Positions 45,161 through 56,142 of a stretch of 64,000 bases of DNA are shown piece after piece. Each line of letters opens with the position of its first letter. Position 1 is the first letter of the stretch. The translations under genes and the position numbers were made by a program. This DNA comes from Paratinospora sagittata (taxonomy: Eukaryota > Streptophyta > Magnoliopsida > Ranunculales > Menispermaceae), in NCBI GenBank assembly GCA_035771175.1, contig CM069603.1, forward strand, positions 29,251,308-29,315,307, in the 5' to 3' direction. Under the pieces are notes generated by a model. It saw nothing but the letters and a program-made list of their open reading frames with translations, searched no databases and had not been told where the DNA came from.

Positions 45161-46532
45161 AGCGGATAGGACCTTCCTCACTGGTCGGTCTTTGAAGACG
45201 GGGCCGCTTTCTATAAAAAAACGTCTTTGTCTACCGAACGATCCTGAGGTTCGGAAAGAAGTGCTCACTGAGATGCACTGTTCGAGGTTCTCTATGCATC
45301 CTGAGGGTGACAAGATGTACAAGGATGTCAAGCGACAATTCTGGTTTTCTGGGATGACGAAGGCGATTGCAGACTTCGTTGCTCGATGTCTCGTTTGCCA
45401 ACAAGTTAAGGCAAAACGAAGACTTCTCTCTGGTTTCCTCCAGCCGTTACCTATTGGAGAATAGAAGTAGGAGAATATCGCAATGGATTTTGTTATGGCC
45501 TTGCCTCGCAATAATAAAGGGCAAGATGCTATCTGGGTTATCATTGACAGACTTACAAATTCTGCACACTTCTTGCCAATAAAGTTCACGGATAACCCCG
45601 CCAAACTTGCTGACCTCTATGAAAGATAGATCGTACGCCTCCATGGCATACCACTTACAATCATCTCTGATCGAGACCCTCGATTCACATCAAAGTTTTG
45701 GCAAAGCTTTCAGAGTAGAATGGGCTTTAAGATCACCATGAGCACAACCTTTCACCCTCAGACTGATGGGCAGTCAAAGCGTCTTATACAAATCTTAGAG
45801 GACATGTTACTGTGTTGCATTTTGGACTTTAATGACGGATGAGCAAAGTACCTACATTTAGCCGAGTTTGCATACAACAACAGCTACCAAACTAGTATCG
45901 GCATGGCACAGTACGAGGCTCTCTATGGTCCCCCTTGCAAATCTTCAGTATGCTGGTTAGATATGGCAGATCGACCGCAGTTGGGCCCTGAACTAGTTCA
46001 AGAGACTTCTGAGAAGATCACACTAGTAAAAGAACGACTTCGTGTTGCATAAAGTCGACAGAAGAGCTATGCTGACAAGCGGAGGCAGCCTCTAGAATTT
46101 GATAAAGAGGACTTGGTCTTTTTAAAAGTTCAGCTCACAAGAGGTGTCAAACGCTTTGGGATCAAAGGAAAGCTCTCCCTACGGTATATTGGTCCATTTC
46201 AGATCATTGAACATATTGGCAAACTTGCTTATCGTCTGTCCCTTCTATCGTCCATGCCTAAGGTTCATGACATTTTTCACGTATCTATGCTACGAAAGTA
46301 TCATCCTGATCCTTCGCATATCATCCCTCTAGTCAAGGTTCGGGTTGAGGAAGGAAATAGGTATCAGGAGAGAGCGATACAAATTTTAGATAGAAAAACT
46401 CAAGAACTATAGCGACGTAGCGCACCACTTGTGAAAGTGCTCTGGGATCACCACGGCGTAGCAAAAGCAACATGGGAACTATAAGCAATAATTAAATAGA
46501 AATACCCTGAATTGTTTTCTAGTACCAACTGA
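45161..46532 (+). pseudogene. Integrase and C-terminal tail, gypsy family E copy 1 (truncated)
   Basis: Homology with copy 2 begins abruptly at AGCGGATAGGACC (45161; 52934 in copy 2). The integrase zinc-binding part has HCSRFSMHPEGDKMYKDVKR and CLVCQQVKAKRR. The core has [25 protein letters not shown] and [10 protein letters not shown], where the catalytic glutamate is K (GQSK instead of GQSE). The tail includes VKRFGIKGKLSLRYIGPFQI and VHDIFHVSMLRKYHPDPSHI, then a chromodomain-like KVLWDHHGV..ATWEL..KYPELF ending at TGA 46530-46532. Frame damage includes a 1-base insertion in an A run near 45220 and stops at GE*K*EN, YER* and NDG*AK. Confidence 0.82.
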
Positions 46533-46629
46533 TAATGTGATACATTGTACTATTTTCACTTATCAATAAAATAAGGAAACTTTGTTTACACTTATCTTAA
46601 TACATTGTTTCACTTGAATAACCATACAT

Positions 46630-47142
46630 ATGTCTGACAATAATATCAATGGATATAGTGATGCACACACGCAGTGGCTTCCTTGGCAACCTGTGGCTAC
46701 TCCTCAAGAATCAGCGTCAAGTCACAACTACTTTGCATCACCAACTCCATCGCCGCACAGACGGCGATCCTTATCGCCAAAGCGTGCATGGCCTTTTCGT
46801 AACCATCTTGCCCAAAAAAATCCAGTGCCCTCATCTTGGTAGGACCTTCTACCAAAATTGTCAGGCGGCCGGATTCGAGCAACAACACGAAAAAGCATTC
46901 CACCGCTCAACCTACCTCCCCTCAAACGACATAACCAATGCCCTACACCACCATCTGTTAAGCAAAGGTTGGAATCTTCTGAGGACGAATCCGACTCCAT
47001 TTGGTCTCCATGGTTTCATGATGTTGAGGATTCCACTGGCCACAGTGCCATTCAGGGACCATACATGCCCTACCCTGAACAAGCAAACGATGACGCCGAC
47101 AGTGAATCTCAAGCTGATAACCATCATGACTACTTGAACTGA
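46630..47142 (+). pseudogene. Extra ORF between pol and 3' LTR, family E copy 1 (one nonsense codon)
   Basis: A single frame runs from ATG 46630 (MSDNNINGYSDAHTQW) to TGA 47140-47142 (..HHDYLN), 170 codons, broken only by a TAG at 46840-46842. Copy 2 has CAG at this codon (SSWQDLLPKL). It begins 98 bases after the pol stop and ends 17 bases before the polypurine tract, so it is a separate 3' ORF. It is rich in P, S, H and R. It has SPTPSPHRRRSLSP, a basic middle (PPLKRHNQ) and an acidic block (LESSEDESDSIWSPWFHD). No transmembrane segment or known domain is seen. The second copy at 54373 keeps the frame intact up to a deletion. The function is unknown to me. Confidence 0.6.
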
Positions 47143-47158
47143 TTTCGAGGGCGAAATC

Positions 47159-47176
47159 CTTTTAAGGGGGGTAGAG
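47159..47176 (+). promoter_or_regulatory. Polypurine tract, family E copy 1
   Basis: TTTTAAGGGGGGTAGAG directly precedes the LTR start TGTAATACCC, after the usual TTTCGAGGGCGAAATCC block. Confidence 0.8.
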
Positions 47177-48258
47177 TGTAATACCCTAGGATTGTACCAA
47201 AAAAAAATATAAAAAAAATAAAAATCTCGGGTACCTGCCCGAACATTCAGGCACCAAAAATCTCTATATAAGGAACCCTCCTCATTTTTCATTCCACACA
47301 CCAAATCACCTTCTCTTGTGATTTTCTTCTCCTTTCCACTCATTCTGAGTTTTTAGTCTTTTGAGACTCTCTGTGCGGTGTGACGCGGTTCTGTCCGGGG
47401 GAAAGCGCCAGTTCTGAAAGGAGTTCTTATCTGAAGGTGGGGAACGAAACATAGGTTTGCGTGTTTTATAACTTTTATTAAAGTTTACACTCATTTATTA
47501 TTATGTCTACCATTCATTTACGCAGCATTATTTCGTATAACGTTCATATTGTTATATTTATACCTGTATATTTGGAGTTCATGTATTACACTGTTGTAAT
47601 GTCGGATTTGTGGTCAACCTGGCTCAACCAGACTCGGTCTTGTCCTCAGTAACTTTAAATAGTAAACGGGAGGCAACGAGCTGCTCTAGGCGATTGGTAT
47701 TTAAACAGACCTCGTGTCTCACCTCTCAACTGGAGACTGATCTGGTTGGTCTTATTGAAAGCTATCAGCTTATACAAGTAATATTGAATGTCCTAACCTT
47801 GCACGTCGTGATACCGACCCTGATAAGGATCTCCAGACGTTGCCAAAGTCAGTCTAAATGATAAGTAAAGATCAGACTAGTATACTAGACCAGTTCATGC
47901 ATTGGCATCATACATATCACCACCTAGGGACGTATGTGGTTTATGATTTATAGAATAGTTAGGAGCAATGCTCGCTATTCATTATATTTCTCTGGAGAGG
48001 GACGTACAATGAGAACCCGATTATGCCTGGGGAGGGACATCTGTACGTGAATCCAGAGCATTGTTCCCGAGAAGGGACGTACAATGAGAACCTGGCTACG
48101 CCTGGGGAAGGACATTTGTACGTGAACTCAGGCGATGTACGTTCATCAAACCATTACGAGACGGTGTCATGCATACATACATATTGATTGATTATGATGC
48201 TTTCAGGTGTATTTAAGATATTTAATTATGAAGTTTGCTTTATTAATTATTATATTCA
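47177..48258 (+). mobile_element. 3' LTR of family E copy 1, truncated
   Basis: It starts TGTAATACCC after the polypurine tract. A TATA box TATATAAGG is at 47265-47273, preceded by CGGGTACCTGCCCGAACATT. It matches 54809-55840 of copy 2, but stops near 48258, where a piece of a different, inverted LTR follows. A 75-bp duplication with AGGGACGTACAATGAGAACC starts at about 48000 and 48075. Confidence 0.82.
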
Positions 48259-48768
48259 CGAATCCCACGTTTCTCCCTTCTTTTCCTCTTCTTTATTCTC
48301 CGTTCATTTTTCTTCTCTCTTTCTCTTTTTTTTTTTTTTTAAACGTTGGACTGAGATATAGATTAGAAATGAGAGAGATGATCAATATATATAAAAAAAT
48401 GATCCTATGTACCTCATCTAACTTAATCAAGCAACTTCCCCATCTTAATATTTAACTTTCATTCATTAAATCATACTATTCATTAATTCATTAAATCGTA
48501 CTACAATCCACATATTTAATTAACCAACCCCATAAATTAATCAATTTAATTCAACGCCATTTTTTTAACTTGTAAGCACCCATATAGGATGATCTCATAT
48601 GTATCATCTTCATTTAATAATTTTATTTATTTACTAATACCCCTTAAATCTAGCATGTATTTTCATATACACATATATTTGCCTCTACGTATAAAATATG
48701 TGTATTATACATCTCGATATATGCGTAATTTAACGTATGTATTTAATTAAAACTACGGGGTGTTTCAA
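48259..48768 (-). mobile_element. 3' LTR fragment of the minus-strand gypsy element (family F)
   Basis: Closely matches 59745-60251, the start of the same element's 5' LTR, ending GGGGTGTTTCA at 48768. Only the first 510 bases are present. The remainder was lost at the junction with family E copy 1. Confidence 0.8.
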
Positions 48769-48805
48769 TCTCCCCAACTTAAGGAATTTCGTCCTCGAAA
48801 TTTAG
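48769..48805 (-). promoter_or_regulatory. Polypurine tract of the minus-strand gypsy element
   Basis: On the minus strand this reads TTTCGAGGACGAAATTCC followed by TTAAGTTGGGGAGATTG. It is the standard pre-LTR block of chromovirus-type elements and ends at the LTR start at 48768. Confidence 0.75.
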
Positions 48806-51654
48806 AATCAAGGACTATTCCTCAAGTGATGCTCAATTCTAGAAAACTGATCCCGCATTTTATATTTCCGCTCCCATGTTTGCTCCTTATGATACGTGGT
48901 ATCCTCCCCAACTTATAGTTGAGTTATATCCATAATATATATGGAATCCGAATGATATTTCCTCAATATCAATATATAGAAAATATTATGGACACCTATC
49001 AACTGTGACAGTAAAGCAAATCGGTAAGTCAATGGACCTACCCTCTTAAAAATCTCAAATGGTCCAACAGATTGCGGTGCACGCTTTTCTTTTATCCCAA
49101 ATCTCATTTGGCTTTTCTGTGGTAAGACCCTTAACAAACTGGTTCAGCCACAATACATTTCAAGGCCTATATACCAACCCTGTGTATTTAATAATATCCT
49201 CTGGCACCAATAGCAATAACTCCATACTTTCAAATCAACAAGTTGGAGATCTATAAGGCTTACTATAAAACCTTTAGAGTGCCATCATTATACTATTATA
49301 ATAGTTGTTTATACACACAAGTTTACACAAATAAAATACTCCTTCCAACTTCCACCAAAATTCAAGTATACTAGACCCAAGCATGCTCGCAAGCATCAAA
49401 GTTACTCTCTCAGTCTGTCAGCCAGTCTGAGAATAAAATATCACACTGAGAAGGATATGAGTACCAAATTGAGTCTACATCATATATCAGATCTTGAAAA
49501 AATCTTCGGATCTTAATCCAACATGACAAATATTTGAGTACTCCCATAAAATCTCCCTATCTCACACATATACAATAAGCTCAGTCTATCAATAGAATTC
49601 TGGTGTTCATTGGAAGAATACATAGCCTTATCAGTCCACTAATGGTTATCCAAATGGTATCATTTCTACCCATAACCCATAAGATACCATTTGAATCCCA
49701 TCTTCATTTAACACAATCCATATTACCAATTCCATAATCTTTCATACTGATATCATACTCGTCTCATCATAAATCTTACTCTCTGAATATGAGTATCAAT
49801 CAACTGAACATGCATTTGAGCACAAATTCAACACATGGAATAATAGAGAGTACACTCATAATTGTAACTCTCACTCACAAACAATCTCCATTTATGGCTA
49901 ACTGATAGTTACTACTCTAGTTTCAGCCTGTTTCCTGCTCAATGTCTCAGCAACATATTGGCCTTTCCCAGGATAATAATTCGATATAAAATCAAATCCT
50001 TCGGGAATTCTTGCCACATTTATTACCTCATATTCAGTTTCTTTCCGTTCAAATAATTACTTCAGACTCTTAAAATCTGAAGATAGTGTGACCTTTTAAT
50101 TATAGAGGCAATGCTCTCATCACTTCAACATAAGTACCAATAATTTTCATTTACACTCAAGATAGTTATTCTTATGTTCTACCAAATATTTGGAGGCACC
50201 ATAAATTAACCCATCCTTTTGGATCCTTACATAGTCCAGATCTGAATATAATTCATCAATCACAATTGCTTCCAGGTTCTAGCAATATTAGTCCAATCAA
50301 TTTTATAATTACATTTATTTTTAATACTATGAGAGCTTTCTCATATACAACGGTCCACACAGTACGCACCATTTGTCTGGTTTAGTTTCGTGAATGGAAA
50401 AGTCAACTTTAAGGATCCTTCCACGAATAGTTATCGTTAAGGAGCCCTCCACACACTTCTATAACACAACTAATACCAGAGAACTTCTGATTTTCATCAT
50501 TGAAATCAGTTTTAACAGTTCTATGATCACTTTGACCTTCCCAACATCCTTAAAGATACTATTTAAACTAGTCACGTGATCCAAAAATTTTCAGCTCATT
50601 TATAATCAAAACTGAGCTTGACACTCATTCGATGCTTTCTCTGCGACTACAAAATAATCTCGAGGTGTTATTTATGCTCCTCTCATTTCTTGGGACAATT
50701 GCAAATATCATCATCGAAGACTATGTAATGACCAAGATACGGTTCATATACCCACTGCATCAATCTTATAAACGTGATTGACACGTTAATCAAGGTTACC
50801 AAAATTTCATAATATCCATATCTTGTCTTAGAATAGTTTGTATTACATCTTTTTCTCGAATTTTTAACTGATGGTGCCTAGATCACAAAATGATCTTAAA
50901 GAAAATTTGGCTCCATTTAGTTAATCTAATTCGACCATCTATCCATAGTAAAGGATATTCATTTTTTTTTTTTGTTACCCTGCTCAGTTAACAGTAATTC
51001 ATACTTAAACATATTTTACTATACCTTCTTTCCATATTATCACAAATGCTCTCCAAGGTGGCATTTTTAATAATTCATCAGAGAATACTCCAATATATGA
51101 ACTGCATGCCTTATTACGTTACTCTAAATGTCTTTGTACTAGCCATATTCTCCATTTCCTCGTCAATAACTATCTTATCTTAGATACAAGATTTTGAGTG
51201 TATAAATTCCTCGAGATTCAAAATGAGGATTTTCCACTTGTTTAGAATATTACTTCTTTTTGGAGAGACGCTCCACCTGGCATGAGAGGAGGCCAGCCAA
51301 TCATACCCAACAAAGCATCCAATTCCAAAAAAACATTCATATTCTAAAGTCCATAATTACTTGATGATCCTCATATTTATTACACATAATATTTGCTAAC
51401 CATATTAAGGTAGATTTTTTCTCCTCTAGTCATACTCACAATCAATGATATATTATTATAACAGAAGATAATACAATATGTCTACCATATCACCAGAGAT
51501 AAAGGACCAGGTAGATCCAACAATACATTAAAATATATACAATAACAAAATGTTGATCATACCTGTTATCAGCGTCTTACTAATCTCTGGATCTGGTCTT
51601 GCATTTACTTTAATTTATTCTCTAAAATTTGATGGAGTCACATTGATAAAAATT
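48806..51654 (-). pseudogene. Heavily decayed pol of the minus-strand gypsy element (family F)
   Basis: Minus-strand traces in the expected order are still legible. The pol C-terminus is at 48913-49137 (MRFGIKEKRAPQSVGPFEIF, VHNIFYILILRKYHSDS). A YPGKGQYVAETLSRKQAET relic of the RNase H/integrase link is at about 49920-49985. An RT catalytic relic, PYLGHYIVFDDDICN, is at about 50695-50740. Stops and indels are so frequent that frames cannot be followed. This is the oldest element in the right half. It is cut at 51655 by the insertion of family E copy 2 and resumes at 56143. Confidence 0.65.
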
Positions 51655-51792
51655 ACTGGTGTCACACCCCGCAGATGTGATGAGTACCCCCGCAGGGCAT
51701 ACTCCAGCCACTATTATCCCATAATATTGTCCCATCCCGGTCCAAACCGTCATCACCAGGACGTCACCCCTGGATCATTTGTCCACACTATT

Positions 51793-54275
51793 TACCAACT
51801 CCGGATCCGAGAGTCGGACATTACCAAGACGGCATTCAGAACTCGGTATGGTCACTACGAGTTCTTGGTCATGCTGTTTGGTCTAACAAATGCACCTGCT
51901 GCATTCATGGATTTGATGAATCGCATCTTCAGGTTATACTTAGACCAATTTGTGGTGGTTTTTGTGGACGACATCTTGATATACTCCTCAACCGAGGAAG
52001 ACCATAAGATACATTTGAAGATAGTCCTCCAGACCTTGCAAAGCCACCAGCTATATGCAAAGTTGAGTAAATGTGAATTTTGGGCGAAGCGAGTTCAATT
52101 CCTAGGCCATGTGGTTTCAGGCAATGGCATTGAGGTAGATCCTTCTAAGGTTGAAGCAGTTTTAAATTGGAAGAAACCTACCACTGTTACTCAGATTAGG
52201 AGTTTTTTTGGTTTGGTTGGCTATTACAGACGTTTCATCAAGGATTTTTCAAAGATTGCTGAACCTATGACAAAGCTCACTCGAAAAGACGTGCGATTCA
52301 TCTGGAATCCTGCCTGCGAAGCATCAGTTCAGGAATTGAAGAAGCGCCTCACGACGACACCAGTACTAATCACTCCAAGAAATACACTTGGATTTTCACT
52401 ATACACCGACGCCTCTTTCCAAGGCTTAGGTGTCGTACTAATGCAAGAAGGCCAAGTGGTTGCATATGCATCCAGACAACTGAAGATTCATGAGGGTAAT
52501 TACCCAACACATGACTTGGAACTTGCAGCTGTCGTATTTGCACTGAAGTTATGGCGACATTACCTTTACGATGAAAGGTTTGAGGTCTTCTCGGATCACA
52601 AGAGTCTTAAGTACATCTACACCCAGAAGACCTAAACCTCCGCCAAAGAAGATGGTTGGAATTCTTGAAAGATTATGACTTTCAACTCCAGTACCATCCT
52701 GGTAAGGCCAATGTTGTGGTCGATGCCCTGAGTAAAAAATATTATGTTGTTTGCACTCTTAACTACGAAATGGGGAAGTTGCCTACCGAGATGGAGAATT
52801 TTAACCTACAATTGATCGAAGAGGGACCAAGATCACGACTCTCTCAATTATCAGCCAACTCTGAGCTAGTTCGAAAGATTTCAGCAGCTCAAGCCAATGG
52901 CCCTATGTTAATGGAGAAACGAGAACTTCTACTCAGCGGATAGGACCTTCCTCACTGGTCGGTCTTTGAAGACGGGGTCGCTTTTTATAAAAAACGTCTC
53001 TGTCTACCGAACGATCCTGAGGTTCGGAAAGAAGTGCTCACTGAGATGCACTGTTCGAGGTTCGCTATGCATCCTGGGGGTGACAAGATGTACAAGGATG
53101 TCAAGCGAAAATTCTGGTTTTCTGGGATGAAGAAGGCGATTGCAGAATTTGTTGCTCGATGTCTCGTTTGCCAACAAGTTAAGGCAGAACGAAGACTTCC
53201 CTCTGGTCTCCTCCAGCCGTTACCTATTGGAGAATGGAAGTAGGAGAACATCACAATGGATTTTGTTACGACCTTGCCTCGAAATAATAAAAGACAAGAT
53301 GTTATCTGGGTCATCATTGACAGACTTACAAAGTCTGCACACTTCTTGCCAATAAAGTTCACGGATAACCCCGCCAAACTTGCCAAATTGTATGAAAGAG
53401 AAATCGTACGCCTCCATGGCATACCACTTACGATATTCTCTGATCGAGACCCTCGATTTACATCAAAGTTTTGGCAAAGCTTTCAGAGTAGAATGGGCTC
53501 TAAAATCACCATGAGCACAGCCTTTCACCCTCAGACTGATGGGCAGTCAGAGCGGCTTATCCAAATCTTAGAGGACATGTTACGGTGTTGCATTTTGGAC
53601 TTTAATGACGGATGAGCAAAGTACTTACATTTAGTCGAGTTTGCATACAACAACAGCTACCAAACTAGTATCGACATGGCACCGTACGAGGCTCTATATG
53701 GTAGCCCTTGTAGATCGGCCGCAGTTGGGCCCTGAACTAGTTCAAGAGACTTCTGAGAATATCACACTAGTAAAGGAACGACTTCGTGTTGCACAAAGTC
53801 GACAGAAGAGCTATGCTGAGAAGCGGAGGCAACCTTTAAAATTTGATAAGGGGGACTTGATTTTTTTAAAAGTTCAGCCCACAAGAGGTGTCAAACGCTT
53901 TGGGATCAAAGGAAAGCTCTCCCCACGGTATATCAGTCCATTTCAGATCATTGAACGTATTGGCAAACTTGTTTATCGTCTGGTCCTTCCATCGTCTATG
54001 CCTAAGGTTCATGACACTTTTCACATATCTATGCTTCGAAAATATCGTCCTTATCATTCGCATATCATCCCTCTAGTCGAGGTTCGGGTTGAGAAGGAAA
54101 TAGGTATCAGGAGAAAGCGATACATATTTTGGATAGAAAAACTCAAGAACTACAGCGACGTAACATACTAGTTGTGAAAGTGCTCTGGGATCACCACGGC
54201 ATCGAGGAAGCAACATGGGAACTAGAAACAACAATTAAACAGAAATACCCTGAATTGTTTTCTAGTAGCAACTGA
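51793..54275 (+). pseudogene. RT, RNase H and integrase of family E copy 2 (broken)
   Basis: Coding starts inside RT at [20 protein letters not shown]. The catalytic block is [13 protein letters not shown] (about 51950-51990). [20 protein letters not shown] and [15 protein letters not shown] follow. RNase H has [15 protein letters not shown] and [20 protein letters not shown], then [14 protein letters not shown] 1-base deletion at about 52630 breaks the frame. [16 protein letters not shown] continues the protein. Integrase retains HCSRFAMHPGGDKMYKDVK, CLVCQQVKAERR, D in MDFVTTLPRNN, D in [13 protein letters not shown] and E in [14 protein letters not shown] short deletion joins ALYGSPC to RSAAVGP near 53710. 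The tail KVLWDHHGIEEATWELETTI..KYPELF ends at TGA 54273-54275. Stops at LSG*DLPHW, EWK*EN and NDG*AK are shared with copy 1. Confidence 0.85.
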
Positions 54276-54372
54276 TGATGTGATACATTGTACTATTTTC
54301 ACTTATCAATAAAATGATGGAACTTTGTTTACACCTATCTTAATACATTGTTTCACTTGAATAACTATGCAG

Positions 54373-54843
54373 ATGTCTAAAAATAATATCAATGGATATA
54401 GTGATGCACACACGCAGTGGCCTCCTTGGCAACCTGTGGCTACTCCTCAAGAATCAGAGTCAAGTCACAACTACTTTGCATCACCAACTCCGTCGCCACA
54501 CAGACATCGATCCTTATCGCCAGAGTGTGCATGGATTTTTCGTAACCATCTTGCCCAAAACAATTTTGTGCCCTCATCTTGGCAGGACCTTCTACCAAAA
54601 TTGCCAAGCGGCCGGATTCGAACAACAGCACGAAAAAACATTACACCTCTTAACCTGCCTCCCCTCAAACGACGTAACCAACGTTTTACACCACCATCTG
54701 TTAAGCAAAGGTTGGAATCTTCTGAGGACGAATCCGACTCCATTTACTCTCCATGGTTTCATGATGTTGAGGATTCCACTGGCCACAGTGCCATTCAGGG
54801 ACCATACATGCCCGAACGTTCAGGCTCCAATCTCTTTATATAA
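54373..54843 (+). CDS. Extra ORF between pol and 3' LTR, family E copy 2
   Basis: Starts MSKNNINGYSDAHTQWPPWQ, 97 bases after the pol stop. It is open through QDLLPKLPSGRIRTT, NLPPLKRRNQ and LESSEDESDSIYSPWFHD, and is about 85-90% identical by eye to the frame at 46630-47142. The original end is missing: at 54809-54813 (TGCCC) a deletion fuses it to the LTR, so the last residues (ERSGSNLFI) come from LTR sequence. An upstream in-frame ATG (54367, MQ) also exists. Most differences from copy 1 are substitutions, not frame changes. No known domain is recognised; it is low-complexity, basic in the middle and acidic near the end. Confidence 0.55.
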   Translation: MSKNNINGYSDAHTQWPPWQPVATPQESESSHNYFASPTPSPHRHRSLSPECAWIFRNHLAQNNFVPSSWQDLLPKLPSGRIRTTARKNITPLNLPPLKRRNQRFTPPSVKQRLESSEDESDSIYSPWFHDVEDSTGHSAIQGPYMPERSGSNLFI

Positions 54844-56137
54844 GGAACCCTCCCCATTTCTCACACTAAAATCATTCTCCTTGTGATTTTTCCTTCTTTT
54901 TCTCACTCATTTTGAGTTTTAGTCTTTTGAGACTCTCTGTCCGAGACTCTCTGTGCGGTGCAACGCGGTTCTGCCCGAGGGAAAGCGCCAGTTCTGAAAG
55001 AAGTTTTTATCTAAAGGCGGGGAACGAAACATAGGTTTGCGTGTCTTATAACTTTTATTAAAGTTTACATTCATTTGTTATTATGTCTACCATTCATTTA
55101 TACTGCATTATATCATATAATGTTTATATTGTCACACTTATGCCTGTATATTTGGAGTTCATGTATTACACTGTTGTAATGTCGGATTTGTCGTCAATCT
55201 GGCTCAACCAGACTCGGTCTTGCCCTCAGTAACTTTAAATAGTGAACGGGAGGCAGCGAGCTGCTCTAGGCGATTGGTTTTTAAGCAGACCTCATGTCTC
55301 ACCTCTCAACTGAAGACTGATCTGGTTTGTCTTATTGAAAGCTATCAGCTTATACAAGTAATACTGAATGTCCTAACCTTGCACGTCGTGACATCGACCC
55401 TGATAAGGATCACCAAACGTTGCCAAAGTCAGTCTAAATGTTAAGTAAAGATCGGACCAGTTCATGCAGACCAGTTCATGCATTGGAATCATACATATCA
55501 CCACCTAGGGACGTATGTGGTTTATGATTCATAAAATAGTTAGGAGCGACGCTCGCTATTCATCATATTTCTTTGGGGAGGGACATACAATGAGAACCTG
55601 GCTACTGCTAGGGAGGGACATCTGTACGTGAATCCAGAGCATTATTCCTGAGGAGGGACGTACAATGAGAACCCGGCTATTCCCGAGGATGGACATCTGT
55701 ACGTAAACTCAGGCGATGTACAATCATTAAACTATTATAAGACGGTGTCATGCATACATACATATTGATTGATTATGATGCTCTCATGTGTATTTAAGAT
55801 ATCTGATTATGAAGTATGTTTTATTAATTGTTATACTCACAAACTATTGTACCCACTGAGCACATTAAGCTCACTTCATTATTATCCAATTTTCCACAGG
55901 AAGTTAGGGTGAACTGGGTGCAAGTTTATGGGACCCACATTTTGTACCTTTTGTATTATTTATTGGGGATGTTAGGGAGAATGTTCCCTTGACTATTACA
56001 TGTACGAATATATTCTGAATTTAATAAAATCAGACATGTACTGTATTGTATTTCCGCTGCGTACTCTGTTATTATTCCAAATGCGCGCCCCGTCTGTGAG
56101 TGTAGCCGGTTTAGGCGCGTCAGGGCGGGGTGTGACA
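54809..56137 (+). mobile_element. 3' LTR of family E copy 2 (start deleted)
   Basis: Aligns with 47236 onward of copy 1's LTR. The TATA box TATATAAGG is at about 54838-54846. An 18-base phrase on GAGACTCTCTGT is doubled at about 54925-54955. The 75-bp ACGTACAATGAGAACC duplication occurs at 55585-55710. The end GGCGGGGTGTGACA at 56137 gives the full 3' part that copy 1 lacks. AATAAAATCAGA at about 56020 is a plausible poly(A) signal. Confidence 0.8.
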
Positions 56138-56142
56138 ACTGG

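Larger units (their letters stand above)
51655..56142 (+). mobile_element. Gypsy family E copy 2, defective, with ACTGG target duplication
   Basis: Perfect 5-bp repeats ACTGG flank the unit (51655-51659 and 56138-56142). The unit itself starts TGTCACACCCCGC (51660) and ends GCGGGGTGTGACA (56137), a perfect 13-bp terminal inverted repeat. The right end is a genuine 3' LTR. The left about 130 bases (51660-51792) do not match the start of the family's LTR (TGTAATACCC). They run straight into the middle of RT. The 5' LTR, gag, protease and first half of RT are therefore absent. Confidence 0.75.

Noticed and set aside
46649..47137. 162-codon frame overlapping the extra ORF in another phase
   Set aside because: The phase starting at 46630 has its own ATG, is kept in both copies apart from one nonsense change, and ends right before the polypurine tract. 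The other phase is a shadow, although it is also open in copy 2.
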